DNA of 19,603 bases, taken from NCBI GenBank assembly GCA_000438255.1, contig FR901916.1, positions 32,653 through 52,255 on the forward strand, read 5' to 3'. The DNA comes from Clostridium sp. CAG:389 (GTDB taxonomy: Bacteria; Bacillota; Clostridia; TANB77; CAG-508). Shown one piece after another: positions 1 to 6,800 of this stretch (positions are counted from its first letter, which is position 1; every line of letters starts with the position of its first letter). The translations under genes and the position numbers were made by a program. The notes below the pieces were generated by a model. It saw nothing but the letters and a program-made list of their open reading frames with translations, made no database searches and was not told where the DNA came from.

Positions 1-1146
1 CATTATAACTATAATTTGTATTGTGGTTTTAAATGTATCTATTTTTTTACCACAAATTCTTGCAAGTATTGGTATTAATATCAATATTTCTGTCATTAAT
101 GTAAAATACACAAATAATCTTAAATATGTATATCCGTATTCTTGTTCATATAAATGCATTCTAAATGCTGCTGATATCACAATTATTATTGTAAAAATTA
201 TTAGCATTATCTTTAAAAATTTGTTATTTTCTTCACTTTTCTTACAAATATGTAATAATGCAAAATTTATAAATGATACAAACATTAATTGAAAAAATCC
301 TGTTCTTGCATATGTTGCATAATCAAAATCTGATGTTCTTCCTGCATTCATAAATAAATATTTGAATTGTATTATACTAAATAATAAATATATAATATTT
401 AATGATACTAGCAACATTTTTATTGTTAAATCACTTAATTTTATTCCTGATGTTTTTTCTTCTGTTTCTTCGTGTTTTTCACTTTTTGCAAATGCAATTA
501 TAAATCCTGCAATATATACAAATGAAAATGCTATTACCAAAAGTCTTCCTAATAAATCATTTATTGTTTTTATTTCTAACATTTTTGATATTGTTTTTGT
601 AAAATCACTAAATATACTTCCAAATACACTATCTGCTGAAGATAACAAAAATATTATTACTAATATTACAGGTATTGCAATTAATAATGATTTTCCTACC
701 TTTTTGATATTATCTGATTTACTATTTTGATTTTCTTTCTTGTTTTCCCAAAATTCATCCATGTCAAAATCACTTATGAAATCAAATAATACTACAAATG
801 GTTTGAAAATCTTACCTAATATTTGTCTTATAAATTTATTCTCAATTATTTTTGTTTTAGTAATGCTCATGCACATTATTACAAATAAAGTTAATATTAC
901 TGGTACATTTAATATTTTGAAAAATATGTTGTTAAATATAAAGTATGTTAGTCCAAGTAATTCTATTGGAATTGCCCATATTATTCCTTTTTTATTTTTT
1001 ATCATTTCTTTTTCTTTTAAATTGTATATTGTTAAAATTATTGTTGCGGTCAGAAATATTGCTATTGATATTCCTGGATCTTTATGCCAAAAAAGTATTG
1101 ACTGCAATATACTTAAAAATAAACTACTGTATAAAATCTTTTTCAT
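1..1146 (-). CDS. DUF4173/DUF4153-type polytopic membrane protein, 3' end cut off by the window edge
   Basis: An uninterrupted reading frame runs on the minus strand from an ATG at 1146 to base 1, giving 382 codons with no stop; the C-terminus lies outside the window. It starts MKKILYSSLFLSILQSILFW, and a good ribosome binding site (AAGGAG) lies about 8 bases upstream. The protein is mostly hydrophobic, with at least eight likely membrane segments and a charged cytoplasmic loop near residues 135-150 (many D, E, K, N). Mid-protein it has SSADSVFGSIFSDF followed later by LFSIIQFKYLF. These resemble the SAD-x-x-F and IQ-x-x-YLF patterns I associate with the DUF4153/DUF4173 families of unknown function. 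A separate promoter lies at 1179-1207, so it need not be co-transcribed with trxA. Family assignment is by memory of motifs; the function is unknown. Confidence 0.75.
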   Translation of the reverse strand, partial: MKKILYSSLFLSILQSILFWHKDPGISIAIFLTATIILTIYNLKEKEMIKNKKGIIWAIPIELLGLTYFIFNNIFFKILNVPVILTLFVIMCMSITKTKIIENKFIRQILGKIFKPFVVLFDFISDFDMDEFWENKKENQNSKSDNIKKVGKSLLIAIPVILVIIFLLSSADSVFGSIFSDFTKTISKMLEIKTINDLLGRLLVIAFSFVYIAGFIIAFAKSEKHEETEEKTSGIKLSDLTIKMLLVSLNIIYLLFSIIQFKYLFMNAGRTSDFDYATYARTGFFQLMFVSFINFALLHICKKSEENNKFLKIMLIIFTIIIVISAAFRMHLYEQEYGYTYLRLFVYFTLMTEILILIPILARICGKKIDTFKTTIQIIVIM

Positions 1147-1178
1147 AGTTTTATCTCCTTCTTTTAATTTATGCTTCT

Positions 1179-1207
1179 AGTTTATATTAAACATTATTTT
1201 TTGTCAA
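1179..1207 (-). promoter_or_regulatory. Promoter of the DUF4173-type gene
   Basis: On the minus strand a perfect -35 box TTGACA (1202-1207) is followed by an A/T-rich spacer and either TAAACT (1179-1184, 17-base spacing) or TATAAA (1181-1186, 15-base spacing). The start codon is about 35 bases downstream. It sits in the 94-base gap after trxA. Confidence 0.6.
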
Positions 1208-1240
1208 TACTTTTTTATTGTTTTTCAATATTTTTGTATT

Positions 1241-1546
1241 CTAAAACGATTTCAAAAGTTCTTCTTTGTCTCTAACTCCAACAAATCTTTTTTCTTCTTT
1301 ACCATTTTTGAAAATAATAAAAGTTGGAATACTCATAACATTATATTCAACCGCTATATCTGAATTTTCATCAACATTGATTTTACCAACTTTTGCCTTT
1401 TCATTTAATTCTGTTGCTAATTCTTCAACAATTGGAGCCATTGCATTACAAGGTCCACACCAATCTGCATAAAAGTCAACTAATACTGGTTTTTCTGAAT
1501 TCAAAACCTCTTTTTCAAAATTTTCCGAACTTAATTTTAGTTCCAT
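1241..1546 (-). CDS. trxA: Thioredoxin
   Basis: This is a small cytoplasmic dithiol protein that reduces disulfides in client enzymes and is itself recharged by a thioredoxin reductase. At 101 residues it is close to the usual 105. The active site WCGPC is at residues 29-33, the preceding VDFYADW is typical, and the cis-proline is at residue 74 (SIPTF), followed by the usual FKNGKE turn. The start has a strong AGGAGG ribosome binding site. It lies 41 bases downstream of the thioredoxin-reductase-like gene on the same strand, the common trxB-trxA pairing, so the two were probably selected as one unit. Nothing in trxA itself looks damaged. Confidence 0.95.
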   Translation of the reverse strand: MELKLSSENFEKEVLNSEKPVLVDFYADWCGPCNAMAPIVEELATELNEKAKVGKINVDENSDIAVEYNVMSIPTFIIFKNGKEEKRFVGVRDKEELLKSF

Positions 1547-1587
1547 TATAATTCCTCCTTTATATCTTTATATAATAAAATTTCAAA

Positions 1588-2449
1588 CTATTTTAATACT
1601 GCAAGTCCTGCTTTTGTGCCTTCATATACAGCTTTTGAAACCTGATATAATCCTCCTGTGCAATCCCCACAAGCAAATAAACCTTTAATTGATGTTTGCA
1701 TGTTTTCATCAACAACAATTTTATCATTGTTTACTTTTGCACCAATCCTTTTTGCAAAATCAGTACTTCCTGCAACACCTTGTGCAATAAACACTCCGTC
1801 TATTTTCATTTTTGTATTATCTTCAAAATCAATTTCTTCAACTTTATTTTCTCCGCTTTATTTCTCTTATTTCTTTTGTATTAATATCAATATTTTCAAC
1901 TCTATATTCTGGTACTTGTCTACCATTTGTCAAAATTGTTATTGACCTTGCAATGTTTTGCAAATCCATTGCCTCCGCAATTGCATAGTCTCCATTTCCA
2001 ATTACAGCAACATCTTTATTTTTGTAAAAAAAGCCATCACAAATTGCACAATAACTAATTCCTTTACCTTCATACTTGTCCATATTTTTTATATTTGGTT
2101 TGTTCTTTTTGTTTCCAGTTGCAAGTATAACTGATTTTGCTTCAAATTCATTATTTAAAGTTCCAACCTTAAATATATGTCCTTTTTCGTTTAGATAGTC
2201 TGCTTGAATATTTGTAACTTCATCTTTTATAACTTCTACACCTATATTTTGTGCCTGTTTAATTCCTATTTTGTACAAATCTTCGCCATTTATTCCATTT
2301 TCAAATCCATAATAGTTTTCTATCTTTTTTGTTTTTTCTAATGCCGATTCTTCTTTATATATTATCAATGTTTTTAAGTTTCTTCTTACTGTGTACAAGC
2401 TTGCAGATATTCCTGCCGGTCCAGCTCCTACAATTATTACATCATACAT
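1588..2449 (-). pseudogene. trxB: Thioredoxin reductase-like flavoprotein, split by a one-base frameshift
   Basis: The first part (2449 to 1844) carries the FAD motif GAGPAG (residues 8-13), the redox pair CAIC (C134, C137) followed by DGFFY, and GNGDYA (151-156). It ends at TAA 1844-1846 soon after TKEIREI. The second part, in another frame, continues with GENKVEEIDFEDNTKMKIDG and ends with LFACGDCTGGLYQ and the C-terminus at 1588. Removing one A from the AAA at 1857-1859 joins them as REI-S-GENKVEE, giving about 286 residues. The start is taken at 2449 because AAGGAG lies 8 bases upstream; an ATG at 2470 is also in frame. The HRRxxxR NADPH-phosphate motif expected after GxGxxA is absent (ILTNGRQ instead), as in ferredoxin-dependent flavin thioredoxin reductases of clostridia. 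The break may be a real mutation or a homopolymer sequencing error. Confidence 0.85.
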
Positions 2450-2478
2450 TTTTTTACTTCTCCTTACCATGTCCTTCT

Positions 2479-2516
2479 GGGAACAGTTCTGTTTTGGAAC
2501 ATCAGTTTCAAAACAG
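2479..2516. repeat. REP-like palindromic repeat between the pentapeptide gene and the reductase
   Basis: The plus strand contains CTGTTTTGGAAC (2489-2500), then 10 bases, then AAAACAG (2510-2516), so an outer stem CTGTTTT/AAAACAG can form. It is preceded by GGGAACAG (2479-2486). The outer CTGTTTT...AAAACAG frame with an inner GGAAC resembles the ends of the inverted-repeat element at 10852-10988, which have inner GGGAC. It occupies most of the 57-base gap. It may be a single REP-type unit; kinship with the other element is inferred. Confidence 0.45.
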
Positions 2517-2527
2517 ACAAAATGTTT

Positions 2528-3142
2528 TTATTTTACAACTATTCCTAATAATTTTGATAGTTCAACTGCCTGAAATTGATTAACAATTAGTCCTTTTAAG
2601 TCTTCTTTATCTATTATTATACCATCAATATTAGAAGTTGAAAAATCAATTCCTTTTAAATTTGTTCTAAACATTTGAGATTTATATAATTCACATTCAT
2701 CGAATTTTGTATTTTTTAACTTGCACTCTCCAAATGAAGACATACTTACATTGTTTTCTTTAAAAATTGTATCTTTAATGTTGGAATTTGAAAAATTAGA
2801 ATATTCAAAATTTGATTCTTTTATTCTTGTTTTGTAAATGCTTGTGTCAACAAGTTTTGTTCCTACTAATTTACAATTAGAAAATTCACATTCTACAAAA
2901 TTTGATTCACTAAAATCAGCATTTGAAAAGTCGCAGTTCTTAAAAATTACATTTGTAAAATATGTACTTATGAATTTTGATTCTATGCATTTACAGTTTT
3001 CAAATATACAATTTGTTATTTCATTTTTTTCTGTAATTATTGTTTCAATACAATTTTTAAATTTGTATCCTCGTATATCATTTTCTTGTTCTGTTTCAGT
3101 AATTATTATTTTTTCTATTTGTTCTACTTCTTTATATTCCAT
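2528..3142 (-). CDS. Pentapeptide-repeat protein
   Basis: This 204-residue protein has about 150 residues (roughly 27-175) of the pentapeptide pattern, with F or L at every fifth position, for example FKNCDFSNADFSESNF and later SNFEYSNFSNSNI. Such proteins fold as a right-handed quadrilateral beta-helix. Residues 1-25 are charged and outside the repeat. The last ~28 residues (ending NQFQAVELSKLLGIVVK) look helical, as in the dimerising tail of the Qnr/MfpA group that mimics DNA and protects gyrase. No Qnr-type loops are obvious, so gyrase protection is only a possibility. The ribosome binding site is AAAGGG, weaker than at neighbouring genes. It lies 34 bases downstream of dagK and 57 bases upstream of the reductase, and probably belongs to the dagK transcript. 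Confidence 0.9.
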   Translation of the reverse strand: MEYKEVEQIEKIIITETEQENDIRGYKFKNCIETIITEKNEITNCIFENCKCIESKFISTYFTNVIFKNCDFSNADFSESNFVECEFSNCKLVGTKLVDTSIYKTRIKESNFEYSNFSNSNIKDTIFKENNVSMSSFGECKLKNTKFDECELYKSQMFRTNLKGIDFSTSNIDGIIIDKEDLKGLIVNQFQAVELSKLLGIVVK

Positions 3143-3176
3143 GTTTTACCCTTTCGCTCATTGTCATCAAAAATTT

Positions 3177-3524
3177 TTATAATATTTTTGGTACAAATAT
3201 CATTAATCCGATAATTGCTGATACTATTGCTGATGCTAAAACGGCTCCTGCTGCAACATCTTTTGCTATTTTTGCTTGTTGATTTTTTTCTTTTGTTATT
3301 AAGTTAACTGTGTTTTCTATTGCTGTATTCATTAATTCCATTGATATTACTAGTCCAAATAATAGTATACATATTATCCATTCTGTTGTATTTATTTTTA
3401 GCATTATTCCAAATATTATTACAAGTATCATTATAATTATATGTATTTTCATATTTTGTTCTTCTTTTATTCCTGTCAATATTCCTTCAAACGCATATTT
3501 AAAACTTTTTATGAATTTTTTCAT
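3177..3524 (-). CDS. dagK: DgkA-type diacylglycerol/undecaprenol kinase
   Basis: This is an integral membrane lipid kinase of 115 residues, the normal length. Three membrane segments are visible (about 27-43, 48-66, 95-113). The family motif ELMNTAIE is at 63-70, and AKDVAAGAVL starts at 87. By a constant offset of six, E63, N66, E70, K88 and D89 match Glu69, Asn72, Glu76, Lys94 and Asp95 of E. coli DgkA. The residue matching Asp80 is Asn74 (ENTVNLIT), a difference worth noting. In Gram-positive bacteria this family usually phosphorylates undecaprenol or diacylglycerol during lipid-carrier recycling; which substrate applies here cannot be read from the sequence. It is first in the minus-strand run, directly behind a consensus promoter at 3557-3585. 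Confidence 0.9.
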   Translation of the reverse strand: MKKFIKSFKYAFEGILTGIKEEQNMKIHIIIMILVIIFGIMLKINTTEWIICILLFGLVISMELMNTAIENTVNLITKEKNQQAKIAKDVAAGAVLASAIVSAIIGLMIFVPKIL

Positions 3525-3556
3525 TTTCTATCTTTTCCTTTCTTGATTCTTACTAT

Positions 3557-3585
3557 ATTTTACTAAATTTCTTTTTATTTATCAA
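3557..3585 (-). promoter_or_regulatory. Promoter of the dagK transcript
   Basis: On the minus strand TTGATA (3580-3585), a 17-base spacer and TAAAAT (3557-3562) form a near-consensus sigma-A promoter. It is about 33 bases upstream of the dagK start codon and just downstream of the terminator of the preceding gene. Confidence 0.7.
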
Positions 3586-3610
3586 TAATTAATTTCAAAA
3601 AAGGTATTTT

Positions 3611-3642
3611 AAAAGAGAGTGGCTATATACCACTCCCCTTTT
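3611..3642 (-). terminator. Terminator of the hypothetical gene at 3642-4040
   Basis: Reading the minus strand, GGGAGTGG, a short TATATAG loop and CCACTCTC form a stem of at least six GC-containing pairs. It is followed by TTTTAAAAT and starts immediately after the TGA stop. It separates this gene from the dagK promoter. Confidence 0.7.
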
Positions 3643-4040
3643 CATCCTGTAAGAAGTCTTTGGATGCTCTCATTGCATCTTTCCTTTTCTTTTTCATCTA
3701 GAATCTTATAATTGGTTTCTATTTGAAATAAAGTTTTTTTCTTTATTCCATCTAGATACACATCTATCATTTTTTCTACTTTCAATGGTAATGTTTTTTT
3801 AGCATCATCACCAATTTCAACACTGACTTCTTCACTATAAGTCCACAATGTGGAATCCATAGAATAAAATGTCAAAACAATTGCATCTCCATTCTTCTTG
3901 CTAGCAATTAAATCATTTGTAAATAAACCTGAGATATCAACTATTTTTCCTTCTTGGATTTTTACAATTAAAAATCCATCATTTTTCATAATACAGGAAT
4001 ACCGAAGTGTTGCATTAAAATATATTTCTTCTGTTTTCAT
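3642..4040 (-). CDS. Hypothetical protein, stand-alone transcription unit
   Basis: I do not recognise this 132-residue protein. It has no signal peptide or membrane segment. The N-terminal ~95 residues look like a beta-rich domain (alternating hydrophobic strands such as GFLIVKIQEGKIVDISG and AIVLTFYSM), and the last ~35 residues look like charged helices (YKILDEKEKERCNESIQRLL). It has a strong AGGAGG ribosome binding site about 9 bases before the ATG, its own near-consensus promoter (4094-4122) and its own terminator (3611-3642). Codon choice is less A/T-extreme than in its neighbours, with more C-ending codons (TCC, ATC, GTC, TGC, ACC) and a CGG. That could mean later arrival, although the gene is short. 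The intact signals on both sides argue that it is really expressed. Confidence 0.8.
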   Translation of the reverse strand: MKTEEIYFNATLRYSCIMKNDGFLIVKIQEGKIVDISGLFTNDLIASKKNGDAIVLTFYSMDSTLWTYSEEVSVEIGDDAKKTLPLKVEKMIDVYLDGIKKKTLFQIETNYKILDEKEKERCNESIQRLLTG

Positions 4041-4093
4041 CTTTTGTCCTCCTAATCAATAAGCCTTGATTTTTAATTTTTCTATCTTTCTTT

Positions 4094-4122
4094 AATATAC
4101 TACATTCTACATAAAATTGCAA
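4094..4122 (-). promoter_or_regulatory. Promoter of the hypothetical gene
   Basis: On the minus strand TTGCAA (4117-4122), a 17-base spacer and TATATT (4094-4099) form a good sigma-A promoter. It lies just downstream of the stop codon of the hemolysin III gene and about 55 bases before the hypothetical gene. Confidence 0.65.
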
Positions 4123-4156
4123 TTTTTTTGTTAAAATTTATTTTATCTTTTTCACA

Positions 4157-4837
4157 CTATATTACATATAGCAATATACAGAAAAACTGCAACATACTTC
4201 CTAATAATATAAACAAATGAAATATTGAATGCATATACCTCTTCTTTTTTCCTAAACCATACAAAATAGCACCAACCGTATAAGCAACACCACCTGAAAC
4301 CAATAAAATCAAACCAGGTATTCCCAACAACTTAGGCAACAAATTCGCAGTAAAAATAATGCACCATCCCATTCCTAAATAACATATCATTGAAAATATC
4401 TTATATTTCTTAATATCTATTGCATTCAGTGTAATTCCTAGAACAGCCATTGCCCATATAATTCCAAATATACTCCATCCCAAAGCAGTATTATATTCTC
4501 TAAAAGTCACCAAACAAAATGGAGTATATGAACCTGCTATTAATAAAAAAATTGAACAATGGTCTAATATTTGAAACACCTTTTTAGCTTTTCTTTGTGG
4601 TTTTAAGCCATGATATATACTTGACATTGTATATAGAAGTATCATTGTTATTCCATATATTATACTACTTACAACAGCATATCCATTATGATGAATTGCT
4701 GAAAATACAATGCATAATACTAATGCAACTATTCCAAATGCTCCACCAACTATATGTGATGTCATATTAAAAATTTCTTCACCTTTTGTGTAATCAGGCA
4801 ATATTCTATCTTTTAATTTCGTTCTTGTCATTTTCAT
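4157..4837 (-). CDS. Hemolysin III / TrhA family membrane protein (PAQR superfamily)
   Basis: This is a 226-residue integral membrane protein with seven likely membrane segments after a short charged N-terminus, the usual length and layout of the family. Residues of the presumed metal site are present: E21 and SH28 before the first helix, SSIYH with H76, D92-H93, and the H203-x3-H207 pair in HSIFH. The family is related to adiponectin receptors and is linked to membrane-lipid homeostasis; the 'hemolysin' name is historical and toxin activity should not be assumed. The gene starts 43 bases after the alpha-amylase stop, with a GAAAGGA ribosome binding site, so the two are probably co-transcribed. 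No obvious terminator follows it before the next promoter at 4122. Confidence 0.9.
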   Translation of the reverse strand: MKMTRTKLKDRILPDYTKGEEIFNMTSHIVGGAFGIVALVLCIVFSAIHHNGYAVVSSIIYGITMILLYTMSSIYHGLKPQRKAKKVFQILDHCSIFLLIAGSYTPFCLVTFREYNTALGWSIFGIIWAMAVLGITLNAIDIKKYKIFSMICYLGMGWCIIFTANLLPKLLGIPGLILLVSGGVAYTVGAILYGLGKKKRYMHSIFHLFILLGSMLQFFCILLYVI

Positions 4838-4880
4838 TTCCTTTCATTTATCTTTTGGAGAATGCTTCTTTGGGTAGCGC

Positions 4881-6323
4881 TCATTTTTTTACCCAAACTG
4901 AAACACTTCTTGTTTTAACTCCAAAATTTCCACATCCTTCTTCATCTATGGTAACCTCTTCTTCACAATTTTCAAGGCAATCAATATATACTTTTCCAAT
5001 GTTTTGATTTCCAACATACATTCTTTTATAACCATCACCAGCATTAGAAATAACAACCGATATCCCCGAATTAATATGTTCCTCATCGCCTTCTTGCGTC
5101 CATCCTATGAAATTATTATGGTCAAAATAATCATGTTGTAAACCATAAGATCTATTTTTTCTAACAAGCATTAATGTTTTTAGACTTTCTTCGGAATCAA
5201 TATTGTCATGAGGTATTCCATAATAATCACCGTAAAATACACATGGATAACCATCATTTCTTAATAGTATAATTGAATATGCAATTGATTTGAACCAGCT
5301 TTGTACAAAACTTTGCAATGCTTGACCTGGTTGTGTATCATGATTATCTACAAATGTTACTGCCATACAAGGATTTTCTTTTACTAGTGTATGTTCTAAT
5401 ATTTTCGACATATCATAATTAGGGTCATTTGATGCATTGAAAAAATTATAATGAAGTGGTACATCAAATAATGATATTTTTCCTTCTGTTTCTGTAATAT
5501 ATTTATGTAATTTATTCACATCTGCTGACCAATATTCACCTACTGCAAATAATTCTTTTTTACTTTCTTCTCTTAAAGTTTGTATCCATTTTTCGTAAAA
5601 ATCTGCATCTATGTGTTTTACGGCATCTAGCCTAAACCCATCTACATTTGTTAAATTAAGGTACCATTTGCCCCAATCTGTGCATTCCTTTACCACTCTT
5701 TGATTTGAAAAGTCTAAATCTGCTCCCATTAGATAATCAAAATTTCCAAACTCCTCATCAACTTCTGCTCCCCATTTTTTATTTATAAATTTGAATATTG
5801 CGTTTTCACCAGTTTTATTATTATAGTCTATTCCATCAAAGTCTGTCCAGTTCCATTCAAAATCTGAATATTTGTGTTTTCTTCCTGGAAATGTAAATCT
5901 TGTTGCTACTTGTACTGTTTCTTTTTCTGATGTTTCTACATTATGATTTGTCCAGTCAACTTTTGTTGCCGGTATTGTTTGAAGTGCATCTGCTCCCATT
6001 TTGTGATTTAATACAATGTCTGCATAACTTTCTATTCCTGCTTGTTTTAGTGCAATTATTGCATCTATATATTCTTCTTTTGAACCATACTTTGTTTTTA
6101 TTGTCCCTTTTTGGTCAAATTCCCCTAAGTCATATACATCATACACTCCATATCCTACTTCGTCTTTTCCGCCTATTCCTTTATATGCTGGTGGCAGCCA
6201 CATTGCTGTTATTCCCATTTCTGATAGTTTCTCTGCATTTTCTTTTATTTGATTCCATAAATTTTGTTTACAGTCCATATACCATTCAAAATATTGCATT
6301 ATTATTCCATTTATTTTTTTCAT
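4881..6323 (-). CDS. Cytoplasmic alpha-amylase, glycoside hydrolase family 13
   Basis: This 480-residue retaining glucan hydrolase cleaves internal alpha-1,4 links. All four GH13 signature regions are visible: DIVLNH (102-107), GFRLDAVKH (229-237, nucleophile D233), VGEYW (261-265, acid/base E263) and FVDNHD (324-329, D329). A B domain lies between regions I and II and ends near DYLMGADLDFSNQRV; a C-terminal beta domain ends SVSVWVKK. This pattern matches the liquefying-amylase/AmyA subgroup. There is no signal peptide, so it should act inside the cell, for instance on glycogen or imported maltodextrins. The ATG at 6323 has a GAAGG ribosome binding site. It is the first gene of a probable two-gene unit with the TrhA-like protein. 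Intragenic codon choice shifts from A-ending at the start to more T-ending at the end. Confidence 0.95.
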   Translation of the reverse strand: MKKINGIIMQYFEWYMDCKQNLWNQIKENAEKLSEMGITAMWLPPAYKGIGGKDEVGYGVYDVYDLGEFDQKGTIKTKYGSKEEYIDAIIALKQAGIESYADIVLNHKMGADALQTIPATKVDWTNHNVETSEKETVQVATRFTFPGRKHKYSDFEWNWTDFDGIDYNNKTGENAIFKFINKKWGAEVDEEFGNFDYLMGADLDFSNQRVVKECTDWGKWYLNLTNVDGFRLDAVKHIDADFYEKWIQTLREESKKELFAVGEYWSADVNKLHKYITETEGKISLFDVPLHYNFFNASNDPNYDMSKILEHTLVKENPCMAVTFVDNHDTQPGQALQSFVQSWFKSIAYSIILLRNDGYPCVFYGDYYGIPHDNIDSEESLKTLMLVRKNRSYGLQHDYFDHNNFIGWTQEGDEEHINSGISVVISNAGDGYKRMYVGNQNIGKVYIDCLENCEEEVTIDEEGCGNFGVKTRSVSVWVKK

Positions 6324-6350
6324 TTGATTACCTTCTTTTGATTTTTTGCT

Positions 6351-6379
6351 ATTATACCATTATAGATTTTAAAAATCCA
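6351..6379 (-). promoter_or_regulatory. Probable extended -10 promoter of the amylase gene
   Basis: On the minus strand TGGTATAAT (6351-6359) is a perfect extended -10 box; the matching -35 position (6374-6379, TGGATT) is poor, as is usual for extended -10 promoters. A second TATAAT overlaps just upstream (6359-6364). The start codon is about 28 bases downstream. Confidence 0.5.
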
Positions 6380-6429
6380 CTTATTTTTTATAATTGACTA
6401 TGTATTATAATAAAAATTTCTTTTTTCTC

Positions 6430-6458
6430 TTCCTATTTCCAACAAAATGTGATAAAAT
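6430..6458 (+). promoter_or_regulatory. Possible promoter of the zinc-ribbon/tyrS unit
   Basis: TGATAAAAT (6450-6458) is an extended -10 box about 40 bases before the start codon at 6500; the -35 position (6430-6435, TTCCTA) is weak. The whole divergent gap 6324-6499 is 176 bases, holds this and the amylase promoter, and contains no T-box leader that I can see. Confidence 0.45.
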
Positions 6459-6499
6459 AATGCCAGTTTATATCAAAAGAAAAATTAGGAGGAAAAATC

Positions 6500-6748
6500 A
6501 TGGAATTTAATAAATGCAGTAGATGCGGAAACTTTTATGTATCAAACGACAATGTATGTCCAAAATGTAGTGCAAAAGACACATTAGAATTTGAAACATT
6601 CAAATCATATGTCGAAGAAAACGGACTAACACAAAATTTAGACACAATATCAGGAGAAACAGGAATAACAGTAAAAAATCTAAACAGATTTTTAAACTAT
6701 TCTGAATTTGATGAAGAATTCAAAAACAACAAAAATATTAAATTATAA
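6500..6748 (+). CDS. Small zinc-ribbon protein with a helical tail, resembling YvyF/TIGR03826
   Basis: This 82-residue protein has two CxxC knuckles, C6-x2-C9 and C20-x2-C23, spaced as in a zinc ribbon. The remainder reads like a small helix-turn-helix: FKSYVEENGLTQNLDTISGE, then TGITVKNLNRFL. The order (zinc ribbon, then a segment with a TGI turn and an I/L-RFL helix) resembles the 'flagellar operon protein' YvyF, but no flagellar gene is nearby, so no flagellar role is inferred. A strong AGGAGG ribosome binding site lies about 8 bases upstream of the ATG. It is 52 bases upstream of tyrS with no terminator between, so they are probably co-transcribed. A nucleic-acid-binding role is a guess from the fold only. 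Confidence 0.85.
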   Translation: MEFNKCSRCGNFYVSNDNVCPKCSAKDTLEFETFKSYVEENGLTQNLDTISGETGITVKNLNRFLNYSEFDEEFKNNKNIKL

Positions 6749-6800
6749 TATTTTTTACAAATAAACAAATCAATATTATTATAGAAAGGACGATTTAATA

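Noticed and set aside
1..1180. Plus-strand ORFs of 89, 122 and 146 codons
   Set aside because: They are shadows of the uninterrupted minus-strand membrane-protein frame, which has a good ribosome binding site, promoter and hydrophobic segments; the plus ORFs have none of these.
1211..1235. Terminator after trxA
   Set aside because: A short TATTG/CAATA stem is visible but it is A/T-only and no T-run follows it on the minus strand.
1844..1862. Programmed +1 frameshift in the reductase gene
   Set aside because: A rare CGG codon and a TAA are close to the shift site, but there is no recognisable slippery P-site codon pairing well in both frames and no stimulatory element; a simple indel or sequencing error is more likely.
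2450..2470. ATG at 2470 as the start of the reductase
   Set aside because: Possible, but AAGGAG 8 bases before the ATG at 2449 and the usual family start (MYDVIIVGAG) favour 2449.
6364..6377. Palindrome GATTTTTAAAATC-like in the amylase/zinc-ribbon gap as an operator
   Set aside because: Short A/T-only palindromes are expected by chance in DNA this A/T-rich; no second copy supports it.
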